Translations under genes and position numbers: made by a program
The notes under the pieces: model-generated
The model's database searches: none
Told to the model about the DNA's origin: nothing
Seen by the model: the letters and a program-made list of their open reading frames with translations, nothing else
Part shown: positions 28,561-37,835 of the stretch, piece after piece
Position numbering within the stretch: the stretch's first letter is position 1
Layout: each line of letters opens with the position of its first letter
Origin: Burkholderiales bacterium
GTDB taxonomy: Bacteria; Pseudomonadota; Gammaproteobacteria; Burkholderiales; Burkholderiaceae_C
Length of the DNA stretch: 64,000 nucleotides
Assembly: GCA_028868825.1 (NCBI GenBank)
Contig: JAGWTU010000022.1
Coordinates: forward strand, 1 to 64,000
Direction: 5' to 3'

Positions 28561-30399
28561 TTGCGCCCGACCGACATCTCTGATCCGACCTATTTCCACA
28601 AGGTCGTCGATTGCCAATGGGCGTGTCCCGCCCACACCCCCGTTCCCGAGTACATCCGCCTCATCGCCCAGGGCCGGTACGACGAGGCGTACATGGTCAA
28701 CTGGGTCAGCAACGTCTTCCCCGGCGTGCTCGGGCGCACCTGCGACCGGCCCTGCGAACCGGCATGCCGGCGCGGCCGCGTCGAGGAGAAGAACGCGGCC
28801 AAGCCCGAACCGGTGGCCATCTGCCGCCTGAAGCGCGTGGCCGCCGATCACAAGGGCGACGAGGTGCGGGCGATGATTCCGCGCCCGGCGGCCAGGAACG
28901 GCAAGAAGGTGGCCTGCGTCGGCGCCGGGCCGGCCAGCCTGACGGTGGCCCGCGACCTCGCGAGCCAGGGCTACGCGGTGACGGTGTTCGACGGCGAGAA
29001 GAAGGCCGGCGGCTTCATCCGCACGCAGATCCCGCGCTTCCGCCTGCCCGAATCGGTGATCGACGAGGAATGCGGCTACATCCTCGGCCTCGGCGTCGAG
29101 TTCCGCGCCGGCGAGCGCGTCGATTCGATGAAGGCGCTGCTGGGCCAGGGCTACGACGCCGTCTTCGTCGGCTGCGGCGCGCCGCGCGGGCGCGACCTCG
29201 ACGTCGACGGGCGCCAGGAGGCCGCGGCCGACATCCACATCGGCATCGACTGGCTGGCCTCGGTCTCGTTCGGCCATGTGACGAGCGTCAAGCGCCGCGT
29301 CATTGTGCTGGGCGGCGGCAACACCGCGATGGACTGCTGCCGCTCGGCGCGGCGCCTGGGCGCCGACGACGTCAAGGTCGTCGTGCGTTCGGGCTTCGAC
29401 GAGATGAAGGCCTCGCCCTGGGAGAAGGAGGACGCGCAGCACGAAGGCATCCCGATCCTCAACTTCCACGTCCCCAAGGCCTTCCTGCACGAGGGCGGCA
29501 AGCTCACCGGCATGCGCTTCGAGATCGTGCGCGCCGAGTACGACGCGCGCGGCCGGCGCAAGCTCGTGCCCAGCGGCCAGCCCGATGTCGAACTCGCCTG
29601 CGACGAGGTGCTGGTGGCCGTCGGCCAGGAGAACGCCTTCCCCTGGATCGAGCGCGACTGCGGGCTCGAGTTCGACGAATGGGGCCTGCCCAAGCTCGAC
29701 GCCCAGACCTTCCGCTCGACCCTGCCCCAGGTCTACTTCGGCGGCGACGCGGCCTTCGGGCCCAAGAACATCATCACCGCCGTCGCGCACGGCCACGAGG
29801 CCGCGGTCTCGATCGACCGCTACCTGCACGGCGAGGACGTGGCGCGGCGGCCGCAGCCGCATGTCAGCCAGGTCTCGCAGAAGATGGGCATCCACGAGTG
29901 GAGCTACCACAACGCGCCGAGCAACGACCTGCGCAACAAGGTGCCCTGGGCCGCGGCGGCGAAGGCCCTGGCCAGCATCAAGGTCGAGGTCGAACTCGGT
30001 TTCGACGTGGCCACCGCGATCAAGGAGGCCGAGCGCTGCCTGAACTGCGATGTCCAGACCGTGTTCACCGACAAGGCCTGCATCGAATGCGATGCCTGCG
30101 TCGACATCTGCCCGATGGACTGCATCAGCTTCACGGCGCCGGCCGCCGAGGCCGAGCTGCGCGGGCAGCTCAAGGCGCCGGCGCTGAACGCGACGCAGGC
30201 GCTCTACGTCAGCGGCGCGCTGAAGACGACGCGCGTGATGGTCAAGGACGAGGACGTCTGCCTGCACTGCGGCCTGTGCGCCGAGCGCTGCCCGACCGGC
30301 GCCTGGGACATGCAGAAATTCCTGCTCATGACGACCAAGGCGGGCCCGATGTGCCGTGACCGCGAGTCCTCGTCCAAATTTGTCGGAGCCTCCTCATGA
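28561..30399 (+). CDS. GltD-like NAD(P)/FAD oxidoreductase fused to a C-terminal two-cluster ferredoxin
   Basis: 612 residues. It begins at TTG with GAGGAG 7 bases upstream; no ATG lies near. The N-terminal Fe-S region of the glutamate-synthase small-subunit type has Cys18, Cys22, Cys61, Cys65 and Cys69. FAD-binding motif GAGPAS (121-126) is in KKVACVGAGPASLTVARDL, and the NAD(P) site is VIVLGGGNTAMDCCRSARRLG. GGDAAFGPKNIITAVAHG closes the flavin domain. The C-terminus holds two [4Fe-4S] motifs: Cys507/510/513/517 (CIECDACVDICP) and Cys567/570/573/577 (CLHCGLCAERCP). This suits electron transfer between ferredoxin-level donors and NAD(P)H. It overlaps korA by 4 bp, so it likely takes electrons from that oxidoreductase. 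Confidence 0.88.
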   Translation: MRPTDISDPTYFHKVVDCQWACPAHTPVPEYIRLIAQGRYDEAYMVNWVSNVFPGVLGRTCDRPCEPACRRGRVEEKNAAKPEPVAICRLKRVAADHKGDEVRAMIPRPAARNGKKVACVGAGPASLTVARDLASQGYAVTVFDGEKKAGGFIRTQIPRFRLPESVIDEECGYILGLGVEFRAGERVDSMKALLGQGYDAVFVGCGAPRGRDLDVDGRQEAAADIHIGIDWLASVSFGHVTSVKRRVIVLGGGNTAMDCCRSARRLGADDVKVVVRSGFDEMKASPWEKEDAQHEGIPILNFHVPKAFLHEGGKLTGMRFEIVRAEYDARGRRKLVPSGQPDVELACDEVLVAVGQENAFPWIERDCGLEFDEWGLPKLDAQTFRSTLPQVYFGGDAAFGPKNIITAVAHGHEAAVSIDRYLHGEDVARRPQPHVSQVSQKMGIHEWSYHNAPSNDLRNKVPWAAAAKALASIKVEVELGFDVATAIKEAERCLNCDVQTVFTDKACIECDACVDICPMDCISFTAPAAEAELRGQLKAPALNATQALYVSGALKTTRVMVKDEDVCLHCGLCAERCPTGAWDMQKFLLMTTKAGPMCRDRESSSKFVGASS

Positions 30400-32237
30400 A
30401 GCGCATCGAAGCGGTCAACGACTTCGTCGTCAAGTTCGCCAACATCAACGGCTCGGGCTCGGCATCGGCCAACGAGCTGTTCGCCAAGGCGATCATGCGC
30501 ATGGGCGTGACGGTGAGCCCGCGCAACATCTTCCCCAGCAACATCCAGGGCCTGCCGACCTGGTACGAGGTGCGCGTGAGCGGCGCCGGCTGGCTCGGCC
30601 GCCGCGGCGGCATCGACATGATGGTGGCGATGAACCCGCAGACCTGGGACCAGGACGTGGCCGAGATCGAGCCTGGCGGCTACCTCTTCTACGACAGCAC
30701 GCGGCCGCTGCCGGCCAGCGCCTTCCGCGACGACATCACCGTCATCGGCATGCCGGTGACGGCGATCTGCAACGCCACCTACGAGGACCCGCGCCAGCGC
30801 ACGCTGTTCAAGAACATCATGGTGCTGGGCGCGCTGGCGACGCTGATGGAGGTCGACACGCGCGTCATCGAGGAGCTGTTCACCGAACAGTACCGCGGCA
30901 AGGAGCGCCTGCTGGAATCGAACATCCGCGCGCTGCAGTCGGGGCGCGGCTTCGCGCGCGATCACCTCAAGCCGCCGATCGGCCTGCGCGTCAAGCGCGC
31001 CGACACGGTGGGCAACAAGATCTTCGTCGACGGCAACGCCGCCGCCGCCCTGGGCTGCGTCTACGGCGGCGCCACCGTCTGCGCCTGGTACCCGATCACG
31101 CCCTCGTCGTCGGTGGCGGAGATGTTCCAGAAGTACTGCCAGAAGTTCCGCCACGACCCCGAGACCGGCGAAGCCAAGTACGCCATCGTCCAGGCCGAGG
31201 ACGAGATCGCGTCGATCGGCATGATCACCGGCGCCGGCTGGAACGGCGCGCGCGCCTTCACCGCGACCTCGGGCCCCGGGGTCTCGCTGATGACCGAGTT
31301 CCTGGGCCTGGCCTATTTCGCCGAGATCCCGATCACCATCATCAACGTCCAGCGTGGCGGCCCCTCCACCGGCATGCCCACGCGCACGCAGCAGGCCGAC
31401 CTCATCAGCAGCGCCTACGCCTCGCACGGCGACACCAAGCATGTGATGCTGCTGCCGCAGGACCCGACCGAATGCTTCGAGTTCGCGGCCGCCGCGCTCG
31501 ACCTCGCCGACCGGCTGCAGACGCCGGTGTTCGTGATGACCGACCTCGACATCGGCATGAACCAGCGCCTGTGCGAACCGTTCCACTGGGACGACGCGCG
31601 CCAGTACGACCGCGGCAAGGTGATGACGGCGGCGGAGCTGGAGGCGGGCCGGGACTTCGGCCGCTACAAGGACGTCGACGGCGACGGCATCCCCTGGCGC
31701 ACGCTGCCCGGCACGCACCCGAGCAAGGGCGCCTACTTCACGCGCGGCACGACGCGCGACGAATACGCCCGCTACTCGGAGGCCGGGCCCGACTACCTGC
31801 GCAACGTCACGCGGTTGCAGAAGAAGTTCGCCACCGCCGCCGACCTCGCGCCGCAACCGGTGCTGCGCCCGGCGGCGAAGAAGACGCGCCTGGGCGTGAT
31901 CTATTTCGGCTCGACGACGCCGGCGATGGACGAGGCGCTGGTGTCGCTGGCCGGCGTGCACATCCACCTCGACGCGCTGCGCCTGCGCGCGTTCCCGTTC
32001 CCGCAGGCCGTGCACGACTTCATCGCCGGGCACGACCATGTCTTCGTCGTCGAGCAGAACCGCGACGCCCAGATGCGCACGCTGCTGATCAACGAGCTCG
32101 AGATCGACCCGGCCTGGCTGATCAAGGTGCTGCATTGCGACGGCACGCCGATCACCGCCCGCTTCATCACCCAAGCCATCACCGACGCCGTCCACGCGCT
32201 GGCCGTCGCACCGCGCCGCGAACGGAGCCTGTCATGA
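30396..32237 (+). CDS. korA: 2-oxoacid:acceptor oxidoreductase, fused gamma-alpha subunit (first copy)
   Basis: 613 residues. The gamma domain comes first (NINGSGSASANELFAKAIMR to about residue 180; IDMMVAMNPQTW). The pyrimidine-binding alpha domain follows (YPITPSSSVAEMFQ near residue 232; QAEDEIASIGMITGAGWNGAR; TSGPGVSLMTEFLGLA; NVQRGGPSTGMPTRTQQADL). The order and the GGPSTGMPT motif are typical of the 2-oxoglutarate or general 2-oxoacid:ferredoxin oxidoreductase (Kor/Oor) class, which oxidatively decarboxylates a 2-oxoacid to acyl-CoA. It has no Fe-S motif of its own. It is translationally coupled to the flavoprotein upstream and korB downstream by 4-bp overlaps. The exact 2-oxoacid is not determined by sequence. 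Confidence 0.9.
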   Translation: MKRIEAVNDFVVKFANINGSGSASANELFAKAIMRMGVTVSPRNIFPSNIQGLPTWYEVRVSGAGWLGRRGGIDMMVAMNPQTWDQDVAEIEPGGYLFYDSTRPLPASAFRDDITVIGMPVTAICNATYEDPRQRTLFKNIMVLGALATLMEVDTRVIEELFTEQYRGKERLLESNIRALQSGRGFARDHLKPPIGLRVKRADTVGNKIFVDGNAAAALGCVYGGATVCAWYPITPSSSVAEMFQKYCQKFRHDPETGEAKYAIVQAEDEIASIGMITGAGWNGARAFTATSGPGVSLMTEFLGLAYFAEIPITIINVQRGGPSTGMPTRTQQADLISSAYASHGDTKHVMLLPQDPTECFEFAAAALDLADRLQTPVFVMTDLDIGMNQRLCEPFHWDDARQYDRGKVMTAAELEAGRDFGRYKDVDGDGIPWRTLPGTHPSKGAYFTRGTTRDEYARYSEAGPDYLRNVTRLQKKFATAADLAPQPVLRPAAKKTRLGVIYFGSTTPAMDEALVSLAGVHIHLDALRLRAFPFPQAVHDFIAGHDHVFVVEQNRDAQMRTLLINELEIDPAWLIKVLHCDGTPITARFITQAITDAVHALAVAPRRERSLS

Positions 32238-33289
32238 CCTACATCGCCAAGCCCAAGCTGCACCACCCCTCGCTGGTGCCCAACAAGGTCGGCTACACGC
32301 GGCGCGACTACGAGGGCCGGATCTCGACGCTGTGCGCCGGCTGCGGCCACGATTCGATCTCGGCGGCGCTGATCCAGGCCTGCTACGCGCTCGACATCCA
32401 GCCGCACCGCGTCGCCAAGCTCTCGGGCATCGGCTGCAGCAGCAAGACGCCCGACTACTTCCTCGGTGCCAGCCATGGCTTCAACACCGTGCACGGCCGC
32501 ATGCCCAGCGTGCTGACGGGCGCCAACATGGCCAACCGCGAGCTGCTGTACCTGGGCATCAGCGGCGACGGCGATTCGGCCTCGATCGGCCTGGGCCAGT
32601 TCGCGCACGCGATGCGCCGCGGCGTGCGCATGGTCTACATCGTCGAGAACAACGGCGTCTACGGCCTCACCAAGGGCCAGTTCTCGGCCACCGCCGACAA
32701 GGGCAGCAAGAGCAAGAAGGGCGCCGTCAACAACGACAACCCGGTCGACCTCGTCGCGCTCGCGCTGCAGCTCGGCGCGACCTATGTCGGCCGCGGCTTC
32801 TCGGGCGACAAGACCCAGCTCGTGCCGCTGATCGAGGGTGCGATCCGCCATGGCGGCGCCGCCTTCATCGACGTCATCAGCCCCTGCGTCGCGTTCAACA
32901 ACCACGCCGGCAGCACGCGCAGCTACGACCAGGTGCGCGAGCACAACGAGGCCGTCAACCGCATCGACTTCATCGACCTCGCACCCGCCGTCGTCGCCGA
33001 GCCCGCAGCGGGCCAGGTGCTCGAGCTGGCGCAGCACGACGGCTCGATCATGCGGCTGCGCAAGCTGCACGCCGACTTCGATCCGACCGACCGCCGCGCG
33101 GCGATGGCGCGCATGCAGGCCCTGCAGGCCGAGGGCGAGATCCCGACCGGCCTGATCTACGTCGACCCGCAGGCCACCGACCTGCACCACGCGATGAACA
33201 CGATCCCGCGCGCACTCAATGCGCTGGGCGTGTCCGATCTCTGCCCCGGCGCCGCGGCGCTGGACAAGCTCAACGCGTCGCTTCGGTAG
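32234..33289 (+). CDS. korB: 2-oxoacid:acceptor oxidoreductase beta subunit (first copy)
   Basis: TPP-binding subunit, 351 residues. The thiamine diphosphate motif starts at GDGD in GISGDGDSASIGLGQFAHAM and ends at NN in VYIVENNGVYGLTKGQ (residues 110-150). Cys34, Cys37 and Cys68 (CAGCGHD, SGIGCSS), with a further Cys near 220 (ISPCVAFNN), provide the proximal [4Fe-4S] cluster usual in this subunit. A Lys/Ser-rich insertion (DKGSKSKKG) follows the TPP motif. A 12-bp-stem hairpin lies 15 bp after the stop, so transcription may partly end here. Confidence 0.92.
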   Translation: MTYIAKPKLHHPSLVPNKVGYTRRDYEGRISTLCAGCGHDSISAALIQACYALDIQPHRVAKLSGIGCSSKTPDYFLGASHGFNTVHGRMPSVLTGANMANRELLYLGISGDGDSASIGLGQFAHAMRRGVRMVYIVENNGVYGLTKGQFSATADKGSKSKKGAVNNDNPVDLVALALQLGATYVGRGFSGDKTQLVPLIEGAIRHGGAAFIDVISPCVAFNNHAGSTRSYDQVREHNEAVNRIDFIDLAPAVVAEPAAGQVLELAQHDGSIMRLRKLHADFDPTDRRAAMARMQALQAEGEIPTGLIYVDPQATDLHHAMNTIPRALNALGVSDLCPGAAALDKLNASLR

Positions 33290-33304
33290 AACGGGCTCCC
33301 CAGC

Positions 33305-33335
33305 GCGCGCCCGCAGCCCTGCGCTGCGGGCGCGC
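33305..33335 (+). terminator. Strong hairpin after the first korB
   Basis: GCGCGCCCGCAG - CCCTGCG - CTGCGGGCGCGC: a perfect 12-bp stem (33305-33316 with 33324-33335) and 7-base loop, followed by TGCGTTTG. The T-run is only three bases, so it may attenuate rather than stop transcription. It divides the locus into a first part (flavoprotein, korA, korB) and a second part (nfnA onward). The 242-bp gap continues with more dyads, for example CGCGCCG/CGGCGCG near 33410, and holds no gene. Confidence 0.6.
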
Positions 33336-33531
33336 TGCGTTTGGGGCGCCGATGGGCGCCGCGCTCGCCTTTCGAATTGCTTTGATCCACCGCAACGGCC
33401 GCCGGCCGCGCGCCGCTACGCTCGGCGCGTTCAGGAATGTGCATCACGCGGCCTTCGGCCGGACTGTGACTACACCGGCGCGGAACCGGCGGCCACGATC
33501 GCGACCAGCCCGCAACAGCCTTGGGGTTGCC

Positions 33532-34398
33532 ATGTCCGATTTCGAGATCGTCGCCCGTGCCGATTTCTCCGACGTCACCTACCTGCTCGAGGTCAGCCAT
33601 CCGCAGATGGCGCGCGCCGCCCAGCCGGGCCAGTTCGTGATCGTGATGGAACATGCGCAGGGCGAGCGCATCCCGCTGACCATCGCCGACTTCGACCGCG
33701 GCAAGGGCACGATCACGCTCGTCATCCAGGCCGTGGGCAAGACGACGCGCGAGATGCAGCAGAACTGCCGTGTCGGCACGCATCTGCACGCGCTCGTCGG
33801 GCCGATGGGCATCCCCAGCCACATCGGCCAGGCGAAGAAGGTGATCTGCGTCGGCGGCGGCCTCGGCGTGGCGCCGATCTACCCGCAAGCGCGCGCCTAC
33901 AAGGAAAGCGGCGCCTACGTCATCGGCGTCGTCGGCTTCCGCAACCGCGCGCTGATGTTCTGGGAGGACAAGTTCCGCGCCTGCTGCGATGAACTGATCG
34001 TCTGCACCGACGACGGATCGGCCGGCATCAAGGGCCTCGTCACCGAAGGCATCCAGCAAGCCGTCGCGGCCCATGCCGACATCGACGAGGTCGTCGCGAT
34101 CGGCCCGCCGATCATGATGAAGGGCTGCGCCGACACGACGCGGCCGCTCGGCATCAAGACGATGGTGAGCCTGAACCCGGTGATGGTCGACGGCACCGGC
34201 ATGTGCGGCGGCTGCCGCGTGAAGATCGGCGACCGCGTCAAGTTCGCCTGCGTCGACGGCCCCGACTTCGACGGCCACCAGGTCGATTTCGACGACCTGA
34301 TGGCGCGCCTGGGCCGCTACCGGCCGACCGAGAAGGTCGCGCTTCAGGCCTGGCAGGACAGCTGCCGGCTGCGCGGCGGCGCCGGCCACGACCACTGA
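33532..34398 (+). CDS. Ferredoxin-NADP reductase subunit alpha (NfnA/SudB-like)
   Basis: 288 residues of the ferredoxin-NADP reductase/dihydroorotate dehydrogenase electron-transfer fold. The FAD-binding barrel comes first (FVIVMEHAQGERIPLTIADF), then the pyridine-nucleotide domain (VICVGGGLGVAPIYPQARAYK, GVVGFRNRALMFWEDKF). The C-terminal [2Fe-2S] loop is DGTGMCGGCRV with Cys225, Cys228 and Cys240. The C-x2-C-x11-C spacing equals that of NfnA, where an Asp completes the ligands. With the GltD-like partner 17 bp downstream it forms the NfnAB/SudAB pair, known for reversible, sometimes flavin-bifurcating transfer between ferredoxin, NADH and NADPH. Bifurcation here is inference. Confidence 0.88.
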   Translation: MSDFEIVARADFSDVTYLLEVSHPQMARAAQPGQFVIVMEHAQGERIPLTIADFDRGKGTITLVIQAVGKTTREMQQNCRVGTHLHALVGPMGIPSHIGQAKKVICVGGGLGVAPIYPQARAYKESGAYVIGVVGFRNRALMFWEDKFRACCDELIVCTDDGSAGIKGLVTEGIQQAVAAHADIDEVVAIGPPIMMKGCADTTRPLGIKTMVSLNPVMVDGTGMCGGCRVKIGDRVKFACVDGPDFDGHQVDFDDLMARLGRYRPTEKVALQAWQDSCRLRGGAGHDH

Positions 34399-34415
34399 AC
34401 CCGGCGGAGGCGACG

Positions 34416-35918
34416 ATGGCGAAGAAGAAGACGATACGCAGCATCCCGCAGGCGCGCACGCCGATGCCCGAGCAGGCGCCCGAGGTGCGGGTGCGCAACT
34501 TCGACGAGGTGGCCTGCGGCTACCGCGCCGAGGACGCGGCGGTCGAGGCCGAGCGCTGCCTGGACTGTGCCGACCAGCCCTGCGTGCGCGGCTGCCCGGT
34601 CGGCATCGACATCCCCGGCTTCATCCGCAAGATCGCGGCGAAGAACCTGCACGGCGCCTACGACGTCATCACCGACACCAACCTGCTGCCCAGCGTCTGC
34701 GGCCGCGTCTGCCCGCAGGAGAGCCAGTGCGAGGGCCTGTGCACGGTCGGCGAGACGCTGGAGCCGGTGGCCATCGGCCGGCTCGAGCGTTACGTCGGCG
34801 ACATGGCGATCGCCCAGGGCTGGGCCAACGTGCCCTATATCGAGCCGCAGCGCCACAAGATCGCGATCGTCGGTTCGGGGCCGGCCGGCATGGCCTGCGC
34901 CGCCGACATGGCCAAGGCCGGCTGCGCGGTGACGGTCTACGAGGCCTTCCACGAACCCGGCGGCGTGCTCAAGTACGGCATCCCCGATTTCCGGCTGCCG
35001 AACACCGTCGTCGATGTCGAGATCGACAAGCTGCGCCAGCTCGGCATCGCCTTCGAATGCAACACGCTCGTCGGCCGCCTGTTCACGCTCGAACAGATGC
35101 TCACGAAGATGGGCTACGACGCGGTCTTCGTCGGCACCGGCGCGGGCTACCCCAGCTTCATGGGCATCGCCGGCGAATCGCTCGGCGGCGTGCTCTCGGC
35201 CAACGAGTTGCTGACGCGCTGCAACCTGATGAAGGCGCGCGACTTCCCGGCCTTCGACACGCCACTGCAGCCGGGCAAGCGCGTGGCCGTGATCGGCGCC
35301 GGCAACACCGCGATGGACGCCATGCGCGTCTCGCTGCGGCTGGGCGCCGAGAAGGTCTATTGCATCTACCGCCGCACCGCCCACGAGGCCCCGGCGCGCG
35401 CCGAGGAGATCCACCACGCGCAGCAGGAGGGCGTCGAATTCCACTGGCTGACGAGCCCGCTGGAATTGCGCGGCGACGCCGCCAACAACGTCTGCGCGAT
35501 GCGCTGCGAGAAGATGGAGCTGGGCGAGCCCGACGCCTCGGGGCGGCGCCGCCCGGTGCCGGTGGCCGACAGCGCCTTCGAGATCGAGACCGACATGGTC
35601 GTGTTCGCGATCGGCACGAATGCCAACCCGATCATCGGCCAGACCTCGGGCCTGGCGCTCGACAAGCGCGGCTACATCGCCACCGACGAGAACGGCGCGA
35701 CCTCGATCGCCGGCGTCTACGCCGGCGGCGACATCGTCACCGGCGCCGCCACCGTGATCAAGGCCATGGGCGCCGGCCGCAAGGCGGCACGCGCGATGAA
35801 GGCCTATCTCGCGTTGCGCGACACCGAGCGCGTCTACCGCCAACCCGACCCCGCCATCGAGCGCCCCTTCGGCATCGCCCCCGACGAAGCCGGTTACGCC
35901 CGCATCCACCTCGCCTGA
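34416..35918 (+). CDS. GltD/NfnB-like NADPH oxidoreductase (SudA family)
   Basis: 500 residues, start ATG 34416 (MAKKKTIRSIPQ) with GGCGGAGG upstream. The N-terminal Cys-rich Fe-S region contains CLDCADQPCVRGCPVGIDIP and CGRVCPQESQCEGLC. The FAD site is IAIVGSGPAGMACAADMAKAG, the NADP site VAVIGAGNTAMDAMRVSLRLGA, and the C-terminal flavin motif is GVYAGGDIVTGAATVIKAMGAGRKAA. It is the catalytic partner of the NfnA-like protein just upstream. It is a paralogue of the flavoprotein at 28561 but lacks the C-terminal ferredoxin. A free-standing glutamate synthase small subunit is unlikely, as no large-subunit gene is near. Confidence 0.9.
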   Translation: MAKKKTIRSIPQARTPMPEQAPEVRVRNFDEVACGYRAEDAAVEAERCLDCADQPCVRGCPVGIDIPGFIRKIAAKNLHGAYDVITDTNLLPSVCGRVCPQESQCEGLCTVGETLEPVAIGRLERYVGDMAIAQGWANVPYIEPQRHKIAIVGSGPAGMACAADMAKAGCAVTVYEAFHEPGGVLKYGIPDFRLPNTVVDVEIDKLRQLGIAFECNTLVGRLFTLEQMLTKMGYDAVFVGTGAGYPSFMGIAGESLGGVLSANELLTRCNLMKARDFPAFDTPLQPGKRVAVIGAGNTAMDAMRVSLRLGAEKVYCIYRRTAHEAPARAEEIHHAQQEGVEFHWLTSPLELRGDAANNVCAMRCEKMELGEPDASGRRRPVPVADSAFEIETDMVVFAIGTNANPIIGQTSGLALDKRGYIATDENGATSIAGVYAGGDIVTGAATVIKAMGAGRKAARAMKAYLALRDTERVYRQPDPAIERPFGIAPDEAGYARIHLA

Positions 35919-35933
35919 AGCGGAAAGCAGCCC

Positions 35934-37835
35934 ATGAACGAGACCCTGGCCCCCGAACGCGCGACGCGGCCCGCACCGCCGGCGGCGCGCACGATCACCG
36001 AGCACATCGTCGAGGTCATCAGCGACTCGGGCGAAGGCGCGCAGCGCTGCGGCCAGTCGCTGGCGGCGATCGCCGCGCGCATGGGCAACGGCATCTGGAC
36101 GACCGAGATCATCCCGGCCGAGATCCAGCCGCCGGCGCGCAGCGTCGCCGGCGCCAGCGGCATCCGCATCCGCATCGGCAGCGAACGCGTGAGCAACGGC
36201 GGCGACCAGACCCAGCTCGTCGTCGCCTTCAACGAGCAGGTGCTGATCGGCCGCGTCCAGGCCGGCGAGCTCGAGCCGGGCGCGACGATCCTGCTCGAGA
36301 GCATGTGGCGCGAGCACCGCGACCCGGCCGTCGTGCGCTCCTACCTCGAGACCGTGGAGGCGCTGCGCAAGGACGGCTACGTCGTCCACGAGGTGCCGCT
36401 CGAGCAGCGCTGCAAGGAGCTCGTGAGCGACCCGCGCAAGGGCAAGAACATGTTCGTGCTGGGCCTGCTGTGCAACCTCTACGGCCTCGACCCGCAGCTG
36501 GCACGCGAGCAGATCGCACGCATCTTCGGCAAGAAGGACGAGAAGGTCATCCAGAGCAATGTCGCGCTCTACGAGGCCGGCGCGGCCTGGGGCGAGGCGC
36601 ATCTGGACTTCAAGTACCGCATCCCGGCGCAGAAGTCCAAGGTGCCGCAGATCGTGATCAACGGCAACACGGCGATCGCGCTCGGCGTGATGGCCTCGGG
36701 CATGGACATCTGCGCGATGTACCCGATCACGCCGGCGACCTCGGCCTCGCACTACCTGAGCGAGGTGTTCGAGAAGGTCGGCGGCCTCGTGCACCAGGCC
36801 GAGGACGAGATCGCCGCCTGCGCCTTCGCCGTCGGCGCCAGCTACGCCGGCAAATGCGCGGTGACGATCACCTCGGGGCCGGGCTATTCGCTCAAGCAGG
36901 AGGTGCTGGGCCTGGCGGTGATGGCCGAGATCCCGCTCGTCGTCGTCAACGTCCAGCGCGGCGGCCCCAGCACCGGCCAGCCGACCAAGGTCGAGCAGGG
37001 CGACCTGCCCGCCGCCGTCTTCGGCAGCCACGGCGACGCGCCCAAGGTCGTCATCGCGCCTTGCTGCATCGAGGACTGCTTCTACTCGGTGATCACGGCG
37101 CGCAAGATCGCCGAGACCTTCGGCATGGTCGTCGTCGTGCTTTCCGACGCCAGCCTGTCGACCGCGCAGCAGCCCTTCCCGCGCCCCGAGTTCAGCGAGG
37201 ACTGGCTGGCGCCGCCGGTCGACCAGACCCCCGTGCCGCCCGGCGCGAAGCCCTACGACTGGGATCCGGTGACCGGCCTCTCGCGCCGCTTCCAGCCCGG
37301 CCGCCCCGGCGGCATGCACACGCTCACCGGCCTCGCGCACGACCGCGCCAGCAAGGTCGCCTACGACCCGAAGATCAACGAGGAGGGGCTGCGCGCGCGC
37401 AGCCTCAAGCTCGCGGCGCTGCAGAAGACGCTGAAGGCGCCGACGGTGTTCGGCGGCAACGACGGCGACATGCTGCTCGTCGGCTGGGGCAGCACGATGG
37501 GCGCGATCGAGGAGGCGGTGACGCGGCTGCGCGCCGAAGGGCTGGCGGTGTCGTCGATGCACCTGCGCTTCATCCAGCCCATGCCCTCGGGCATCGGGCC
37601 CATCCTCAAGCGCTTCCGCCATGTGATGACGATCGAGGGCAACTGGTCGGACAAGGTCGAGGACGAACTGATCGACGCCGACAACCGGCGCTATTCGGCG
37701 CTGGCGATGATGCTGCGCTCGCGCTTCCTCGTCGACATCGACTGCTGGAGCGAGGCGCGCGGCCAGCCAATCAAGCCCGGCGACATCTGCCGCGTCGTCC
37801 GCAACGCCTTGACCCGGAAAGGCCAGTCATCGTGA
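35934..37835 (+). CDS. 2-oxoacid:acceptor oxidoreductase, fused gamma-alpha subunit (second copy)
   Basis: 633 residues, gamma domain (VISDSGEGAQRCGQSLAAIAAR) followed by alpha domain (NTAIALGVMASGMDICAMYPITPATSA near residue 250; TSGPGYSLKQEVLGLAVMAEIP; NVQRGGPSTGQPTKVEQGDL). It is clearly different from the first copy: the substrate-side motif is GGPSTGQPT rather than GGPSTGMPT, and the gamma domain resembles the KorC/KorA group. It therefore may act on another 2-oxoacid. A long segment near 420-480 (RRFQPGRPGGMHTLTGLAHD) is typical of Kor alpha subunits. The stop overlaps the GTG start of its beta partner. Confidence 0.9.
   Translation: MNETLAPERATRPAPPAARTITEHIVEVISDSGEGAQRCGQSLAAIAARMGNGIWTTEIIPAEIQPPARSVAGASGIRIRIGSERVSNGGDQTQLVVAFNEQVLIGRVQAGELEPGATILLESMWREHRDPAVVRSYLETVEALRKDGYVVHEVPLEQRCKELVSDPRKGKNMFVLGLLCNLYGLDPQLAREQIARIFGKKDEKVIQSNVALYEAGAAWGEAHLDFKYRIPAQKSKVPQIVINGNTAIALGVMASGMDICAMYPITPATSASHYLSEVFEKVGGLVHQAEDEIAACAFAVGASYAGKCAVTITSGPGYSLKQEVLGLAVMAEIPLVVVNVQRGGPSTGQPTKVEQGDLPAAVFGSHGDAPKVVIAPCCIEDCFYSVITARKIAETFGMVVVVLSDASLSTAQQPFPRPEFSEDWLAPPVDQTPVPPGAKPYDWDPVTGLSRRFQPGRPGGMHTLTGLAHDRASKVAYDPKINEEGLRARSLKLAALQKTLKAPTVFGGNDGDMLLVGWGSTMGAIEEAVTRLRAEGLAVSSMHLRFIQPMPSGIGPILKRFRHVMTIEGNWSDKVEDELIDADNRRYSALAMMLRSRFLVDIDCWSEARGQPIKPGDICRVVRNALTRKGQSS

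Noticed and set aside
30356..33289. Plus-strand frame that reads through korA in another phase and joins korB
   Set aside because: Only the last 351 residues are KorB-like; the earlier part is an out-of-frame shadow of korA. The ATG at 32234 overlaps the korA stop and is the natural start.
34344..37622. Long open frame on the minus strand (1092 codons) across the Nfn/Kor genes
   Set aside because: It lies opposite genes with clear domains. Its translation is low-complexity Asp/Val/Arg/Ala/His-rich without any motif, the usual antisense artefact in high-G+C DNA.
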